Position numbers and translations under genes: made by a program. From the NCBI RefSeq assembly GCF_008386635.1, contig NZ_VUOE01000003.1, positions 339,940 through 403,939 on the forward strand: 64,000 nt of DNA, given 5' to 3'. The notes under the pieces are model-generated. The model was not told the DNA's origin. It saw nothing but the letters and a program-made list of their open reading frames with translations, and searched no databases. This DNA is from Maribacter flavus (lineage in GTDB: Bacteria; Bacteroidota; Bacteroidia; Flavobacteriales; Flavobacteriaceae). Of this stretch, positions 43,969 to 55,800 are shown piece by piece (positions within the stretch are counted from its first letter, which is position 1; each line of letters opens with the position of its first letter).

Positions 43969-45555
43969 TTCGAACTCGGAAGTAAAATACAGTTTTACGG
44001 AAGGATATTTTTGCTGCGCCATCTGAAGCGAGAATTGTGAATCTGCCAAGAAAACCAATTGGCCTCGCTTGTCCTTAGCCAAAAACTTCTGTTTTACTCG
44101 GATAAACTCCTTGAACTCTTCACTTTTCCTATTCTCCGTGCCTATCCAACAAGCCTTGTAGACCGGAAAATTTTCGTAGCTACACTTGGCACCATATTCA
44201 TGCTCCAGTCGATATTGAATGACCTCAAACTGTAGGGCACCTACGGTCCCAATAACTTTACGGCCGTTCATCTCCAAAGTGAAAAGCTGTGCGACGCCTT
44301 CATCCATCAACTGATCTATACCTTTATTTAGTTGTTTGGATTTCATTGGGTCCGCATTATTTATATATCTAAAATGTTCTGGTGAAAAGCTTGGGATGCC
44401 TTTATAATGGAGAACTTCACCTTCGGTCAAAGTATCCCCAATTTTAAAATTTCCTGTGTCGTGGAGCCCTACGATATCCCCTGGATAAGAAATATCCACA
44501 ATTTCCTTTTTTTCGGCAAAGAAGGCATTCGGACTAGAAAACTTCAGATTTTTATCCAGTCTAACGTGTAAGTAAGGTTTGTTTCTTTCAAAAGTTCCGG
44601 ATACCACCTTCACAAAAGCCAATCGGTCCCGGTGTTTGGGATCCATGTTCGCATGAATCTTGAATACAAATCCTGTCAAGGATTTTTCATCGGCATTCAC
44701 TAGACGTTCCTCCGCCATTTTTGATTTTGGCGAGGGTGCGATTTCTATAAAACAATCCAACAATTCACGCACCCCAAAGTTATTCAGGGCTGAACCGAAA
44801 AACACCGGTTGCTGTTCTCCTTTTAGGTAAAGATTTTTGTCAAAATCTGGATATACGCCCCATACCAATTCTAGGTTGCCCCTAAGGTTCTCAGCTGCTT
44901 TGGTTCCAATGATTTTTTCCAGTTCAGGACTTTCAATATCATCAAAGGCAATTGTCTCTTCTATATTTTTCTTACTATCACCGCTAAAGAGATTGATGTT
45001 CTTTTCGTAAATATTGTAAATGCCCTTAAAGTCATATCCCATGCCAATGGGAAAACTAAGAGGGGTAACGGAAAGCCCTAGTTTTTGCTCAAGTTCATCC
45101 AAAAGGTCAAAGGCATCTTGTCCCTCCCTATCGAGCTTATTTATGAATACCAACATGGGAATTTTCCTCATTTGGCAAACCTCAACCAACTTAACTGTTT
45201 GTTCCTCAACACCTTTGGCAACATCGATTACTACGATTACACTATCTACTGCGGTTAGGGTCCTAAAAGTATCCTCTGCAAAGTCCTTATGACCGGGGGT
45301 ATCCAGGATATTGATTTTTTTATCCTTGTATATGAATGCCAAGACAGAAGTTGCCACGGAAATACCCCGCTGTCGTTCAATTTCCATGAAATCACTGGTG
45401 GCAGTTTTCTTTATTTTATTGTTCTTTACGGCACCGGCTTCTTGAATAGCCCCTCCAAAAAGGAGCAACTTTTCAGTAAGGGTAGTTTTTCCCGCATCCG
45501 GATGCGAAATAATGCCAAATGTCCTCCTTCTTTCTATCTCTTTCTTAAAGCTCAT
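43966..45555 (-). CDS. prfC: peptide chain release factor 3
   Basis: The 529-residue GTPase recycles RF1/RF2 after termination. G1 [15 protein letters not shown], the switch I region, G3 DTPGHKDF and G4 NKLDRE are present. The C-terminal EF-G-like domain ([20 protein letters not shown]) distinguishes RF3. It is convergent with DUF3467, with a shared terminator. Confidence 0.97.
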   Translation of the reverse strand: MSFKKEIERRRTFGIISHPDAGKTTLTEKLLLFGGAIQEAGAVKNNKIKKTATSDFMEIERQRGISVATSVLAFIYKDKKINILDTPGHKDFAEDTFRTLTAVDSVIVVIDVAKGVEEQTVKLVEVCQMRKIPMLVFINKLDREGQDAFDLLDELEQKLGLSVTPLSFPIGMGYDFKGIYNIYEKNINLFSGDSKKNIEETIAFDDIESPELEKIIGTKAAENLRGNLELVWGVYPDFDKNLYLKGEQQPVFFGSALNNFGVRELLDCFIEIAPSPKSKMAEERLVNADEKSLTGFVFKIHANMDPKHRDRLAFVKVVSGTFERNKPYLHVRLDKNLKFSSPNAFFAEKKEIVDISYPGDIVGLHDTGNFKIGDTLTEGEVLHYKGIPSFSPEHFRYINNADPMKSKQLNKGIDQLMDEGVAQLFTLEMNGRKVIGTVGALQFEVIQYRLEHEYGAKCSYENFPVYKACWIGTENRKSEEFKEFIRVKQKFLAKDKRGQLVFLADSQFSLQMAQQKYPSVKLYFTSEFE

Positions 45556-45571
45556 GCATTAAAATTTGGCG

Positions 45572-45605
45572 CAAAAATAAGCTAATTTATACATCTAGGT
45601 TACAA
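45572..45605 (-). promoter_or_regulatory. promoter of prfC
   Basis: On the minus strand TTG (45605-45603), a 23-base spacer and TATTTTTG (45579-45572, full match) end 16 bases before the ATG at 45555. The rest of the 299-base gap up to 45855 has no gene. A weak TAATTTTC near 45777 could be the -7 of the adhesin gene, but this is uncertain. Confidence 0.55.
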
Positions 45606-45854
45606 TAGTATTTGTAGTAAAAAATAATGCGAATTTTTGTGACCTTAAAAAGGTTAAAGGTGTCTTAATCAATACTATAAATACTAGGAAAATAAACTTT
45701 TTCACAGTTTATGGAGAATTATTAACAACTTGACCGAATTACCCAACAACTGAATATTTATAAAGTATCTTGCGCATAATTTTCACCAAGGAAATCCCAA
45801 ATCCTATCCTGAATTTCATACTTGTCATGGTGATTGTTTTAATAAACTGTCATT

Positions 45855-48800
45855 ATGAAAACTAGACTATACAAAATTGAAATAACTGCCCTTTCCCATA
45901 AATACTTTATCCTATTATTAATTGGAACTTTTTTAATTGGTGCCATTCGCGCAAACAGGGGTTCTAGTTATTCACCATATTTCACTGATTATGATGGCGA
46001 TGGGGTGTACGACCATGAAGATATTGACGATGATGGGGATGGAATTCTTGATTCGGTAGAAGATAAAAATCATGATGGGGATAATAACCCTGCAACCAAC
46101 CCTACGGATACGGACAGTGACGGGGTACCGGATTATTTGGATTTGGATTCAGATAATGATGGTATACTAGATAATCTGGAAGGTCAAAATTTCCATACCT
46201 ACAGACCAAAATCGGGAGTCGATTCAGACGGGAATGGATTGGATGATGTTTATGAATCATATCCGGGTGCTGGAGAAGGGATAGCGGTTAATGATAGGGA
46301 TAATGACGGATATCCCAACCATTTGGATATTGATACGGATAATGACGGTATCCCTGACAATGTGGAGGCGCAATCAACCATGGGTTATATTGCTCCTAAT
46401 GCCGACGAACCTGCTACCTACATTTCAAACCAAGGAGTCAATAGCGCATATATTGGTGGGTTGACACCTGTAAATACCGATGGTACACCGCCACCTGACA
46501 AGCCAGATTATCAAGATTTTGATAGTGATGATGATTTGGTGCCTGATAACAATGAAGGGAACGACTTCAATTTCGACGGTATCCCTGACCAGACATTTAC
46601 CGGTACCGATACCGATGGCGACGGATTGGACGACGGCTACGAGGGCAGCGATGTCAACGACGGATTCGATGTGAACGATGAAATTAACGATCCGGCCAAT
46701 GACCTTCCAAATACTGACGCCTCTGACGACGTGAACTTTAGGGATTTGGACGATGATAATGACGGATTGACAACGCCTGAAGAAGATGTTAACGGTAACA
46801 ACGATCCTACCGATGACGACACAGATAATGATGGCAGGCCAAATTATTTGGATGTGGACAATAATCAAGGACCGGACACAGATGGTGATGGGGTCCCTGA
46901 TAGCGCCGATTTGGACGATGACAATGACGGGATTTTGGATACCGTTGAAGACCCAAACCTCGACGGTGACAACGACCCGCTGACAGATCCCTTGGATTCC
47001 GATGGTGATGGATACCCAAATCATTTGGACATCGATAGCGACAACGACGGCATCCCGGACAATGTGGAGGCGCAGACTACGGACGGTTACATAGCACCGA
47101 ACGACGACGACGCGGCTACCTATGCAAGCAACGATGGCGTAAACAGTGCCTATCCAGATGGTCTTACCCCTGTGAACACGGACGGTACTGACGAGGTGGA
47201 CTATCTGGATAACGATTCGGACAATGATTCGGTCCCTGACAACAATGAGGGCAACGACTTCAATTTCGACGGTATCCCTGACCAGACATTTACCGGTGTC
47301 GATACCGATGGCGACGGTCTGGATAATGGTTACGAGGGCAGCGATGTAAACGACGGTTTTGATGTGAACGATGAAATCGACGACCCGGCCAACGACCTGC
47401 CGGATACGGACGGGACGGAGGACGTGAACTACCGTGACCTTGATGACGATGGGGACGGTATCGACACGCCAGATGAGGATGCGGACGGGGATGGCGACCC
47501 AACCAATGACGACACCGATAGTGATGGTACGCCCGATTATCTTGACCCCGATTCCCCAGGTACGGACACAGACGGTGATGGGGTCCCTGATAGCGCCGAT
47601 TTGGACGATGACAATGACGGGATTTTGGATACCGTTGAAGACCCAAACCTCGACGGTGACAACGACCCGCTGACAGATCCCTTGGATTCCGATGGTGACG
47701 GATACCCAAATCATTTGGACATCGATAGCGACAACGACGGCATCCCTGACAATGTGGAGGCGCAGACTACGGACGGTTACATAGCACCGAACGACGACGA
47801 CGCGGCTACCTATGCAAGCAACGATGGCGTGAACAGTGCCTATCCAGATGGTCTTACCCCTGTGAACACGGACGGTACTGACGAGGTGGACTATCTGGAT
47901 AACGATTCGGACAATGATTCCGTGCCGGACAACAATGAAGGCAACGACTTCAATTTCGACGGTATCCCTGACCAGACATTTACCGGTACCGATACCGATG
48001 GCGACGGATTGGACGATGGCTACGAGGGCAGCGATGTCAACGACGGTTTTGATGTGAACGACGAAATCGACGACCCGGCCAACGACCTGCCGGATACGGA
48101 CGGGACGGAGGACGTGAACTACCGTGACCTTGATGACGATGGGGACGGTATCGACACGCCCGATGAGGATGCGGACGGGGATGGCGACCCAACCAATGAC
48201 GACACCGATAGTGATGGTACGCCCGATTATTTAGATCCATCGACAGAGATAGTTGATGTTGTAGACGATGAGGTCTCAATCCCTGAGAATACTGTAACGG
48301 AGATTGATGTATTGGAGAATGACATGAACATACCATCAGAAGGGGAACTTACTGTGACCCAACCGACCAATGGAACAGTAGCGATAGATGATGGAGGAAC
48401 TCCAGACGATATCACTGATGATGTATTGATCTATACTCCAGAAGATGGTTTCAATGGAACTGATAGTTTCGAGTATACCGTTTGCGACACCAACGGTAAC
48501 TGCGACACGGCAACTGTAACCGTTACGGTGGGAACACCTCAGATGCTGGATGCGGTGGACGATCAAGTTTCCACGCCACAGGATACGGTTGTCGATATCG
48601 ATGTATTAGCAAATGACATGAACATACCATCAGACGGGGAACTTACTGTGACCCAACCGACCAATGGAATAGTAGAGATAAATGATGGAGGAACTCCAGA
48701 CGATATCACGGATGATGTATTGATCTATACTCCAGAAGATGGTTTCAACGGAACTGATAGTTTCGAGTATACCGTTTGCGACACGGAAGGGAACTGCGAC

Positions 48801-49733
48801 ACAGCTACGGTAAACATAATGGTGGGCACACCAGAAATGTTGGATGCGGTGGACGATGAAGTTTCCACGCCCCAGGATACGGTTATTGATATCGATGTGT
48901 TGGCCAATGACACGGGAATTCCTTCGGATGGGGAGTTGACGGTCACCGAGCCCAGCAACGGAACCGTAGCGATTGACGATAATGGAACTCCGGAGGATAT
49001 CACGGATAATGTACTTATCTACACCCCGGATGTCGGGTTCAACGGAACCGATAGCTTCGAGTATACCGTTTGCGACACGGAAGGGAACTGCGACACAGCT
49101 ACGGTAACCATAACCGTGGGGACACCACCAATATTGGATCTTGTGGACGATGAAGTTTCCACGCCACAGGATACTTCCATTGAAATTGATATTCTAAACA
49201 ATGATTCCGGAATACCTATGGATGGAGAATTAACGGTAACTGCCCCTTCAAATGGAACAGTGGAAATTAACGACGGCGGAACCCCGGGCGATATTTCAGA
49301 TGATACGGTAACCTATACTCCACGGGAAGGTTTTAGCGGAACCGACAGTTTCGAGTATACCGTTTGCGATACGGATGGGAACTGCGACACGGCAACAGTC
49401 AGTATTACCGTGGAGGAAATTACGAGCCTAAAAGTGGAAGTTAATCAAATGCTAACACCCAATGGGGATGGACGCAATGATTTTCTATTCATCCGTGGTA
49501 CAGAAAATATCAGACAGAGTACCTTGAGAATTTTTAACAGATGGGGCGTTTCGGTATACGAAGGGGAAAACTACAATAATCAGACCAACGTTTTTGATGG
49601 CCGTTCTAGAGGTAGGTCAACCTTAAGTGTGGAAGAATATTTGCCATCGGGAGTCTATTTTTACATTTTTAATTACACCACTTTGGACGGAGAGAATGTT
49701 GTGGATAGTGAGTATATTTACATCAGCAGATAA
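45855..49733 (+). CDS. T9SS type B secreted protein with thrombospondin type 3 repeats
   Basis: The 1292-residue protein starts with a long signal peptide (about residues 1-34). Residues 40-795 hold many Asp-rich calcium-binding thrombospondin type 3 repeats ([19 protein letters not shown]). Four Ig/cadherin-like domains of about 98 residues follow (near 800, 899, 998 and 1095; [20 protein letters not shown] and [19 protein letters not shown]). The C-terminal 100 residues are a T9SS type B sorting domain ([42 protein letters not shown]). It should be exported across the outer membrane by T9SS and lie on the surface. It precedes its probable PorP/SprF partner by 12 bases. Confidence 0.93.
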   Translation: MKTRLYKIEITALSHKYFILLLIGTFLIGAIRANRGSSYSPYFTDYDGDGVYDHEDIDDDGDGILDSVEDKNHDGDNNPATNPTDTDSDGVPDYLDLDSDNDGILDNLEGQNFHTYRPKSGVDSDGNGLDDVYESYPGAGEGIAVNDRDNDGYPNHLDIDTDNDGIPDNVEAQSTMGYIAPNADEPATYISNQGVNSAYIGGLTPVNTDGTPPPDKPDYQDFDSDDDLVPDNNEGNDFNFDGIPDQTFTGTDTDGDGLDDGYEGSDVNDGFDVNDEINDPANDLPNTDASDDVNFRDLDDDNDGLTTPEEDVNGNNDPTDDDTDNDGRPNYLDVDNNQGPDTDGDGVPDSADLDDDNDGILDTVEDPNLDGDNDPLTDPLDSDGDGYPNHLDIDSDNDGIPDNVEAQTTDGYIAPNDDDAATYASNDGVNSAYPDGLTPVNTDGTDEVDYLDNDSDNDSVPDNNEGNDFNFDGIPDQTFTGVDTDGDGLDNGYEGSDVNDGFDVNDEIDDPANDLPDTDGTEDVNYRDLDDDGDGIDTPDEDADGDGDPTNDDTDSDGTPDYLDPDSPGTDTDGDGVPDSADLDDDNDGILDTVEDPNLDGDNDPLTDPLDSDGDGYPNHLDIDSDNDGIPDNVEAQTTDGYIAPNDDDAATYASNDGVNSAYPDGLTPVNTDGTDEVDYLDNDSDNDSVPDNNEGNDFNFDGIPDQTFTGTDTDGDGLDDGYEGSDVNDGFDVNDEIDDPANDLPDTDGTEDVNYRDLDDDGDGIDTPDEDADGDGDPTNDDTDSDGTPDYLDPSTEIVDVVDDEVSIPENTVTEIDVLENDMNIPSEGELTVTQPTNGTVAIDDGGTPDDITDDVLIYTPEDGFNGTDSFEYTVCDTNGNCDTATVTVTVGTPQMLDAVDDQVSTPQDTVVDIDVLANDMNIPSDGELTVTQPTNGIVEINDGGTPDDITDDVLIYTPEDGFNGTDSFEYTVCDTEGNCDTATVNIMVGTPEMLDAVDDEVSTPQDTVIDIDVLANDTGIPSDGELTVTEPSNGTVAIDDNGTPEDITDNVLIYTPDVGFNGTDSFEYTVCDTEGNCDTATVTITVGTPPILDLVDDEVSTPQDTSIEIDILNNDSGIPMDGELTVTAPSNGTVEINDGGTPGDISDDTVTYTPREGFSGTDSFEYTVCDTDGNCDTATVSITVEEITSLKVEVNQMLTPNGDGRNDFLFIRGTENIRQSTLRIFNRWGVSVYEGENYNNQTNVFDGRSRGRSTLSVEEYLPSGVYFYIFNYTTLDGENVVDSEYIYISR
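46874..48230 (+). repeat. 690-base tandem duplication in the thrombospondin-repeat gene
   Basis: Bases 46874-47540 recur almost unchanged at 47564-48230, an offset of exactly 690 (230 codons). Several stretches of over 100 bases look identical between copies, including silent positions. The segment before 46870 is a more diverged relative. Confidence 0.9.
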
Positions 49734-49745
49734 AAGCATAACTAT

Positions 49746-50699
49746 ATGAATATCAGATACAGGATACTAACTTTTTTAGCTATTACTTTTATCTTTCTAG
49801 AGGGGGCAAGTGCGCAGCAGGATGCACAATATACACAGTACATGTACAATACGATGACCGTGAATCCGGGGTATGTGGGATCTCGGGGTCAATTAAGTAT
49901 GGCAGGTCTGTACCGTTCCCAATGGGTGGGATTGGAAGGTGCCCCAAGTACGTTTACACTCAACCTTCATTCCCCCATACGAAATAGTAAACTGGGTTAT
50001 GGGGTGTCCATTGTAAATGACGAAATTGGTGATGGAACCGTACAAGAGACCTATTTGGATGCCATGGTTTCCTATACCATTGATGTTTCCAGGGACGCAA
50101 AACTTTCATTCGGATTAAAGGCTGGAGGAAACATTTTAAGTCTAGATTTTGCCAAGCTTAGAAATTTTGACAACGAGGTGGTTCGTACCGATAATATTGA
50201 CAGTAGATTTTCTCCAAATTTCGGATTGGGGATGTACTATCACACCAATAGTTTTTATGCTGGATTATCCGCCCCCAACTTGTTGCAGACCGAATATTTT
50301 GATAATACCAACAGGGACGCAAGTTCCGTTCAATTTGTTTCACAGGAAAGAATCAACTTTTACTTTATAACAGGTTACGTTTTTGACCTGAACGGCAACT
50401 TAAAATTCAAACCCGCTTTATTGACCAAGATGGTGGGAGGAGCCCCACTACAAGTGGACCTGTCCGCCAATTTCATGTTTAATGATAAATTTACCTTTGG
50501 TGCGGCTTATCGTTGGGATGCCGCGCTTAGTGCCTTGGTAGGTTTTCAAGTTTCCGAACAATTTATGTTAGGACTGGCCTACGACAGGGAAACAACGGAA
50601 CTTGGTGGAACCCAGTTCAATGACGGTTCTTTTGAGGTCTTTTTAAGATTTGAATTGGTCAGATCTTTTCAACGTTTGGTATCACCCCGATTCTTTTAA
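49746..50699 (+). CDS. PorP/SprF family outer membrane protein
   Basis: The 317-residue protein has a signal peptide (about residues 1-24, ending SAQQ) and a beta-barrel pattern. QDAQYTQYMYNTMTVNPGYVGSRGQLS at the start of the mature part is the family mark. SprF/PorP proteins handle T9SS type B substrates, being needed for surface display of adhesins such as SprB. Directly after a type B substrate gene, this one is probably its dedicated partner (inference). It is three bases from the next gene. Confidence 0.92.
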   Translation: MNIRYRILTFLAITFIFLEGASAQQDAQYTQYMYNTMTVNPGYVGSRGQLSMAGLYRSQWVGLEGAPSTFTLNLHSPIRNSKLGYGVSIVNDEIGDGTVQETYLDAMVSYTIDVSRDAKLSFGLKAGGNILSLDFAKLRNFDNEVVRTDNIDSRFSPNFGLGMYYHTNSFYAGLSAPNLLQTEYFDNTNRDASSVQFVSQERINFYFITGYVFDLNGNLKFKPALLTKMVGGAPLQVDLSANFMFNDKFTFGAAYRWDAALSALVGFQVSEQFMLGLAYDRETTELGGTQFNDGSFEVFLRFELVRSFQRLVSPRFF

Positions 50700-50702
50700 A
50701 GT

Positions 50703-52655
50703 ATGCACATGTTTAAAAAAGTACATATCCTTTTTTTGCTAATAATGGCCCAATTGGTTTCGGGAACTTTGGTTGCCCAGGAACGGTTTTTAAAAAAAGG
50801 AAATGAAAAGTACGAGGAATATTCCTTTAGTCCTGCCATAGATATTTATAAAAAAGTCTTGGACAAAGGTTATGTTTCCGCAGATTTGCTAAGAAAATTG
50901 GGGAATTCCTATTATTACAATGCAGACTACAAAGAAGCGGGGGAAACCTTTGACCGATTGGTGAATGAATTTGAAGCTGAAGTGAGTGCGGAGGATTATT
51001 TCAAATACGCCCAAACTTTAAAATCCTTGGAGGAATATGAAAAGGCGGGTGAGATAATGAACAAATTTACCCAAATAACGGGTAACGATGTCAGGGCCCG
51101 GCAATTTAAGAGCGCGGAAGATTACCTGGCAGAAATAAAAAAGAACTCCGGAAGATATGAATTGAAAACTTTTGAATACAATTCGCCCTATTCGGATTTT
51201 GCCCCATCCTTTTACAAGGAAGGTCTAATTTTTTCTTCGGATAGGGATACCGGAAACTTTGCCCGAAATAGGCACACTTGGAACGGCAAGGATTTTTTGG
51301 ATTTATATAAAGTTAATGCCGATAGTGCCACACGAAGCAAGGTGGTAAAATTGGACGACTATGTGAATACACGGCTACATGAATCCACTTCCATAACCAC
51401 CAACGATGGCCAAACCCTTTATTTTACCAGAAATAATATCGTGGAGGGAAAATATAAAAAGGACGAGGAGGGTATTATTCGGCTAAAAATTTTTAGGGCC
51501 CAAATGATGGATGATGGCATTTGGGGCGAGGTGGAGGAACTTCCGTTCAACAGCGACTCTTATTCGGTGGCGCACCCTGCGCTGAGTCCGGATGAAAAAA
51601 CATTGTATTTTGCTTCGGACATGCCGGGTACCCTCGGTGCCTCGGATATTTTCATGGTAGAAATCAATAAGGACGGTACTTTTGGTACCCCCGTAAATTT
51701 AGGGAGTAACATAAATACGGAGGCTCGTGAAACATTTCCGTTCGTGACGGAGGAGGAAATCCTCTATTTTTCATCGGATGGCCACCCGGGCTTAGGTGGT
51801 TTGGATGTCTTCGGAACAAAAATAAAAAGGAAGGACTTCAACGGGAATATAATGAACGTGGGAGAACCTGTAAATAGCGTTAAGGACGATTTTACGTTTA
51901 TCTTTAATGAGGAGAACAGAGAAGGCTATTTTGCGTCCAATAGGGATGACGGAATGGGCTATGACGATATTTACGCCTTTATTGAAAACGAACCCTTGGT
52001 TTTTGATTGCATACAACAGGTTACCGGTACGGTTAGGGATAAAATTTCAAATCAGGTTCTGGTGGGAGCCACTGTAAAAGTGATCAATGAGGACAACGAA
52101 GAACTTTTGTCCACGATTACGGATTCCAAGGGTACTTATAGTTTGGTATTGGATTGTAACCATGGCAACTTTGTGCGGGCTTTGATGGAAGGATATACTC
52201 CCCATGAGGAGTATATTGGCGTATCCGATGGCAAACCAAAAATCATCGACTTTTATTTGGAAAGGGATAGGGTGACTGCAGGCTACGGCGATGATTTGGC
52301 AAAACTCCTACAATTGAGCACTATCTATTTCGACTTTGACAAGTACAATATTAGAAAAGACTCCGAAGTTGAAATTGAAAAGGTGATCGCGGCTATGGAA
52401 AAATATCCCAGTCTAAAAATCAAGGTCAATTCCCATACGGACAGTAGGGGGCCTGCGGCCTATAATTTATGGCTGTCACAGAAAAGGGCGGAATCTACGG
52501 TAAATTACATGATCAATAAGGGTATTTCCAAAGACCGATTATTGAGCGAAGGATTCGGTGAATCTAAGCTTTTGAACGAATGTGCCGATGGAGTTCCATG
52601 CTCTGCGGCCAATCATGACGTCAATAGAAGGTCTGAATTCATTATTTTCGAATAA
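50703..52655 (+). CDS. OmpA-family protein with TPR and PD40 repeats
   Basis: The 650-residue exported protein has a signal peptide (about residues 1-25), a TPR-like helical region (about 30-135), PD40 beta-propeller-like repeats (170-420, e.g. HPALSPDEKTLYFASDMPG), a carboxypeptidase-regulatory-like domain (about 440-520) and an OmpA C-terminal domain (about 535-650, YFDFDKYNIRKDSEVEIE, HTDSRGPAAYN) that binds peptidoglycan. This layout is common beside PorP/SprF genes. It likely anchors the adhesin system to the cell wall. An alternative start is two codons in. Confidence 0.92.
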   Translation: MHMFKKVHILFLLIMAQLVSGTLVAQERFLKKGNEKYEEYSFSPAIDIYKKVLDKGYVSADLLRKLGNSYYYNADYKEAGETFDRLVNEFEAEVSAEDYFKYAQTLKSLEEYEKAGEIMNKFTQITGNDVRARQFKSAEDYLAEIKKNSGRYELKTFEYNSPYSDFAPSFYKEGLIFSSDRDTGNFARNRHTWNGKDFLDLYKVNADSATRSKVVKLDDYVNTRLHESTSITTNDGQTLYFTRNNIVEGKYKKDEEGIIRLKIFRAQMMDDGIWGEVEELPFNSDSYSVAHPALSPDEKTLYFASDMPGTLGASDIFMVEINKDGTFGTPVNLGSNINTEARETFPFVTEEEILYFSSDGHPGLGGLDVFGTKIKRKDFNGNIMNVGEPVNSVKDDFTFIFNEENREGYFASNRDDGMGYDDIYAFIENEPLVFDCIQQVTGTVRDKISNQVLVGATVKVINEDNEELLSTITDSKGTYSLVLDCNHGNFVRALMEGYTPHEEYIGVSDGKPKIIDFYLERDRVTAGYGDDLAKLLQLSTIYFDFDKYNIRKDSEVEIEKVIAAMEKYPSLKIKVNSHTDSRGPAAYNLWLSQKRAESTVNYMINKGISKDRLLSEGFGESKLLNECADGVPCSAANHDVNRRSEFIIFE

Positions 52656-52677
52656 AGTGAACAATAATACTAATACG

Positions 52678-52706
52678 AAAAGGCAGCCAAATTGGCTGCC
52701 TTTTTC
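52678..52706 (+). terminator. terminator after the OmpA-family gene
   Basis: AGGCAGCCAA-a-TTGGCTGCCT (52681-52701) is a perfect hairpin with A and T tracts. It ends the three-gene secretion operon. Confidence 0.9.
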
Positions 52707-52773
52707 TGTTTGGGTGCCGCTTTGAATATAACCCAATAACGTTTTTTAAGGGCCACACTTCATCGATTAGCCC

Positions 52774-52803
52774 TTTCACAACAATTGTTTATTGATACCT
52801 TTT
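52774..52803 (+). promoter_or_regulatory. candidate promoter of the beta-helix protein gene
   Basis: TTTC (52774-52777), an 18-base spacer and TACCTTTT (52796-52803, one mismatch) precede the ATG at 52845 by about 42 bases. The giant repeat gene has a similar TTTC-type box. Confidence 0.35.
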
Positions 52804-52844
52804 TCAAGCTTTAACTTCGTTTAATTGCAAAAAGTTGTATAGAA

Positions 52845-55800
52845 ATGAAGTTCTTTAAACTGCTTTTGATTATCTTTTTAATGGTAGCTGCTGATGTTTC
52901 CTGGAGTCAGGAGACCTTTAGGGATAATTTTAGTTCTGCTTCATATTCAAATAATGATGGTAGTCAGAATTTTAGTTCTAATTGGATTGAGAACAATGAT
53001 AATAACAATCCCGGTAGTGGTTCTACAAGAATTACTTCAGGGCGTTTGCGCTTTTCTAATAGTGATGATGATTGGATTTATCGATTTGTACCATTGGCAG
53101 GAGCATCAAGTGTTCAACTGACCTTGGATTTTGACGGTACATCTAGGGGTGGAGAAATCATGGATGTATACATTTATAACAGTAATACGGCGTTTTGGAA
53201 TTTGGTAGGGAGTGTAGACAGTAATACTACTGGTACCATAACATACAATCTCACCGCTGCCGAAATCGATTCCAATCCAGCAATCATTTTTTATCCCAGG
53301 GATACTGACTGGCAAAATGGAGATACTATTTTTATCGATAATGTGTTATTTACGGCATTTTATGACCCAGTAGTTGAAATCACCGATGTTTCCGTAGATG
53401 AAACTGCTGGTACTGTTGACATTACGGTGACCCATACAGCAACTAATACAGGTAGTTTTAGCGTTAACTTTCAAACTGTTGACAATACTGCTGTAAGTGG
53501 GTCGGACTATAACTTTAATTCTGGAACTCTAAATTTTTCTGGTACCGTTGGAGATACTGAAACGGTGACGGTTACAATATTGGATGATAGTTTACTTGAG
53601 GGGCCGGAAAGTTTCATTTTGGACCTAACTGGCTCAAGTAATCCTTCGGTTGATATTACTGATAACGGAACGATTACTATTAACGATGATGAAGTTCAAG
53701 TTAACCCTCCTTTAGTACTGGTTCGAGAGTTCAATGGTAACTTTGACTACACTTCCACGGGAGGATCATTAAGAACCCTTCCTAATAATAATTCCAACAA
53801 CGATGCTTGTCAGATACAAGCAACTTCTCAGGCACCCCTTTTGGTTGATGTTCCTGTAGGTGCCACTATTGAAAAGGCATATCTGTATTGGGCCCATTCC
53901 AATGGTACATTGGATACAAATGTGACCTTTGAAGGACAAAACGTTACAGCGGACCAGGCCTATACTTCCTTCATTACTACAAGGCAGTTTAACGGCTATG
54001 TAAGTGATGTAACTTCCATTGTACAGGCAAAGGCAAATTTAAACACGGCTGATTTCACGTTTACGGATTTAGATATAGATAATTCAGCTACCTACTGTAG
54101 TTCCTCAACGGTATTGGGAGGTTGGGCACTTATGGTATTTTATGAGGAATCATCTTTACCTGTATCAACAATAAATGTGTACCAAGGCTTTTATGGAATA
54201 AGCGATGATACAAACAGTTATACATTGGATAGTTTTTATGCTATCAGCGGGGCAGGGTCAAAAGCTTCCTTTTTATCATGGGAAGGCGATGAAAACATCG
54301 TGGGTGCCGGATCAGGCACGGTGGTAGAAAATTTATCCATCAGTGTGCCTGGAGATCCAGCCGTCGATTTAACCGGTGATGGAGGACAGACTGGGAATAA
54401 TCCCTATAATAGTACCATTTATGATAATACTACACCTACAACTATAAATATTACCACATCATACGGCTTGGACTGGGACACTTACGACCTAACGAGTATC
54501 CTAGACCCTGGCGATACCCAATTCACGGCCAATGTAGCCATGGGTCAGGACTTTGTAATATCTAATGCTGTCGTGCTCAAGGTACAATCAAACTTGATAG
54601 CAGGAACCGTTTTTGAGGATATAAATTACGGCGGAGGATCGGGAAGAGACATGGCCACATCTTCCGGTATTCCTGTGGAAGGTGCTACGGTAGAGATTTA
54701 TGACAATCTGGGTAATTTATGGAATTCTGAGACCACGGATGCCAACGGAGAATATGCCTTTGGCGGTATGGCGGATGGAACCTATAATATTCGCGTAGTA
54801 AATTCTACGGTTAGGTCCAGTAGAGGAGGGGGAACCGCCTGCACTGCGTGTTGGCCAATACAGACATTTAGAACTTCCCATAATGGTACCTCTTACAATT
54901 ACATTACTGACGAGATTGGAGGGGCATTCCCAGACCAAGAAGACGTTGGTGCTGGGACTTTCAGTGGAGCTCAATCCGTTAGCTCCGTAACCATTGCTGG
55001 AGGAGGATTGGGCAATATCGATTTTGGTTATAATTTTAATACCATTGTGAACACAAACGAGGACGGTCAGGGATCTCTGGAGCAGTTTATAGTAAATTCC
55101 AACAACCTTGATGAGACAGGCCTTGATATTGAAGCAAACGCGCTCTTTGATCCGGTATCGGGAGAGGACACATCGGTCTTTATGATATCCACTTCAAGCG
55201 ATCCATTGGGTCGAACGGCAGATTCAAATTATTCCGGAGGTTATTTTGATATTTTTATTTCAAATGGAAACCCACTAAGTAATATAAGCTCGGACAATAC
55301 AAAAATTGACGGTAGAACCCAGACAGCTTATTCGGGGAACACCAATACCGGTACTGTTGGTGGTGGGGGAACTCAAGTAGGAATTTCTTCACTAGCCTTA
55401 CCAAATTATGATTTACCGGAGATTCAAGTCCATAGGAATGGTGGTGATGTGTTTAAAATAAATGCGAATAATACCCAAATTAGGAATCTTTCAGTTTATG
55501 CCAACAACAATGCGGGTATTCGGATAGATGGTGGAAGTATTGACATTCAAAACAACCTGTTGGGAGTAAGTGCCTCTGGGGTAAATGCAGGTAATATCGA
55601 CATTGCAGTAGAGAATTTAGGCGGAAATTTGTTGGTAGATTCCAACTATATTGCCACCACTACAGATAGTGGTATACTTATCAACGGTGGAACATCAAAC
55701 ATTATCCAGAACAATCATATTACCTCGAATGGTGACGCCGCTTGTGATGATAACATCCTAATCAATGGGGGTAGTGGTATAGTTATACAACAAAACTTAA

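Noticed and set aside
46425..47714. A 429-codon minus-strand frame opposite the thrombospondin-repeat gene
   Set aside because: It is a shadow of the Asp codons (GAT/GAC read as ATC/GTC), giving a Val/Ile-rich artefact.
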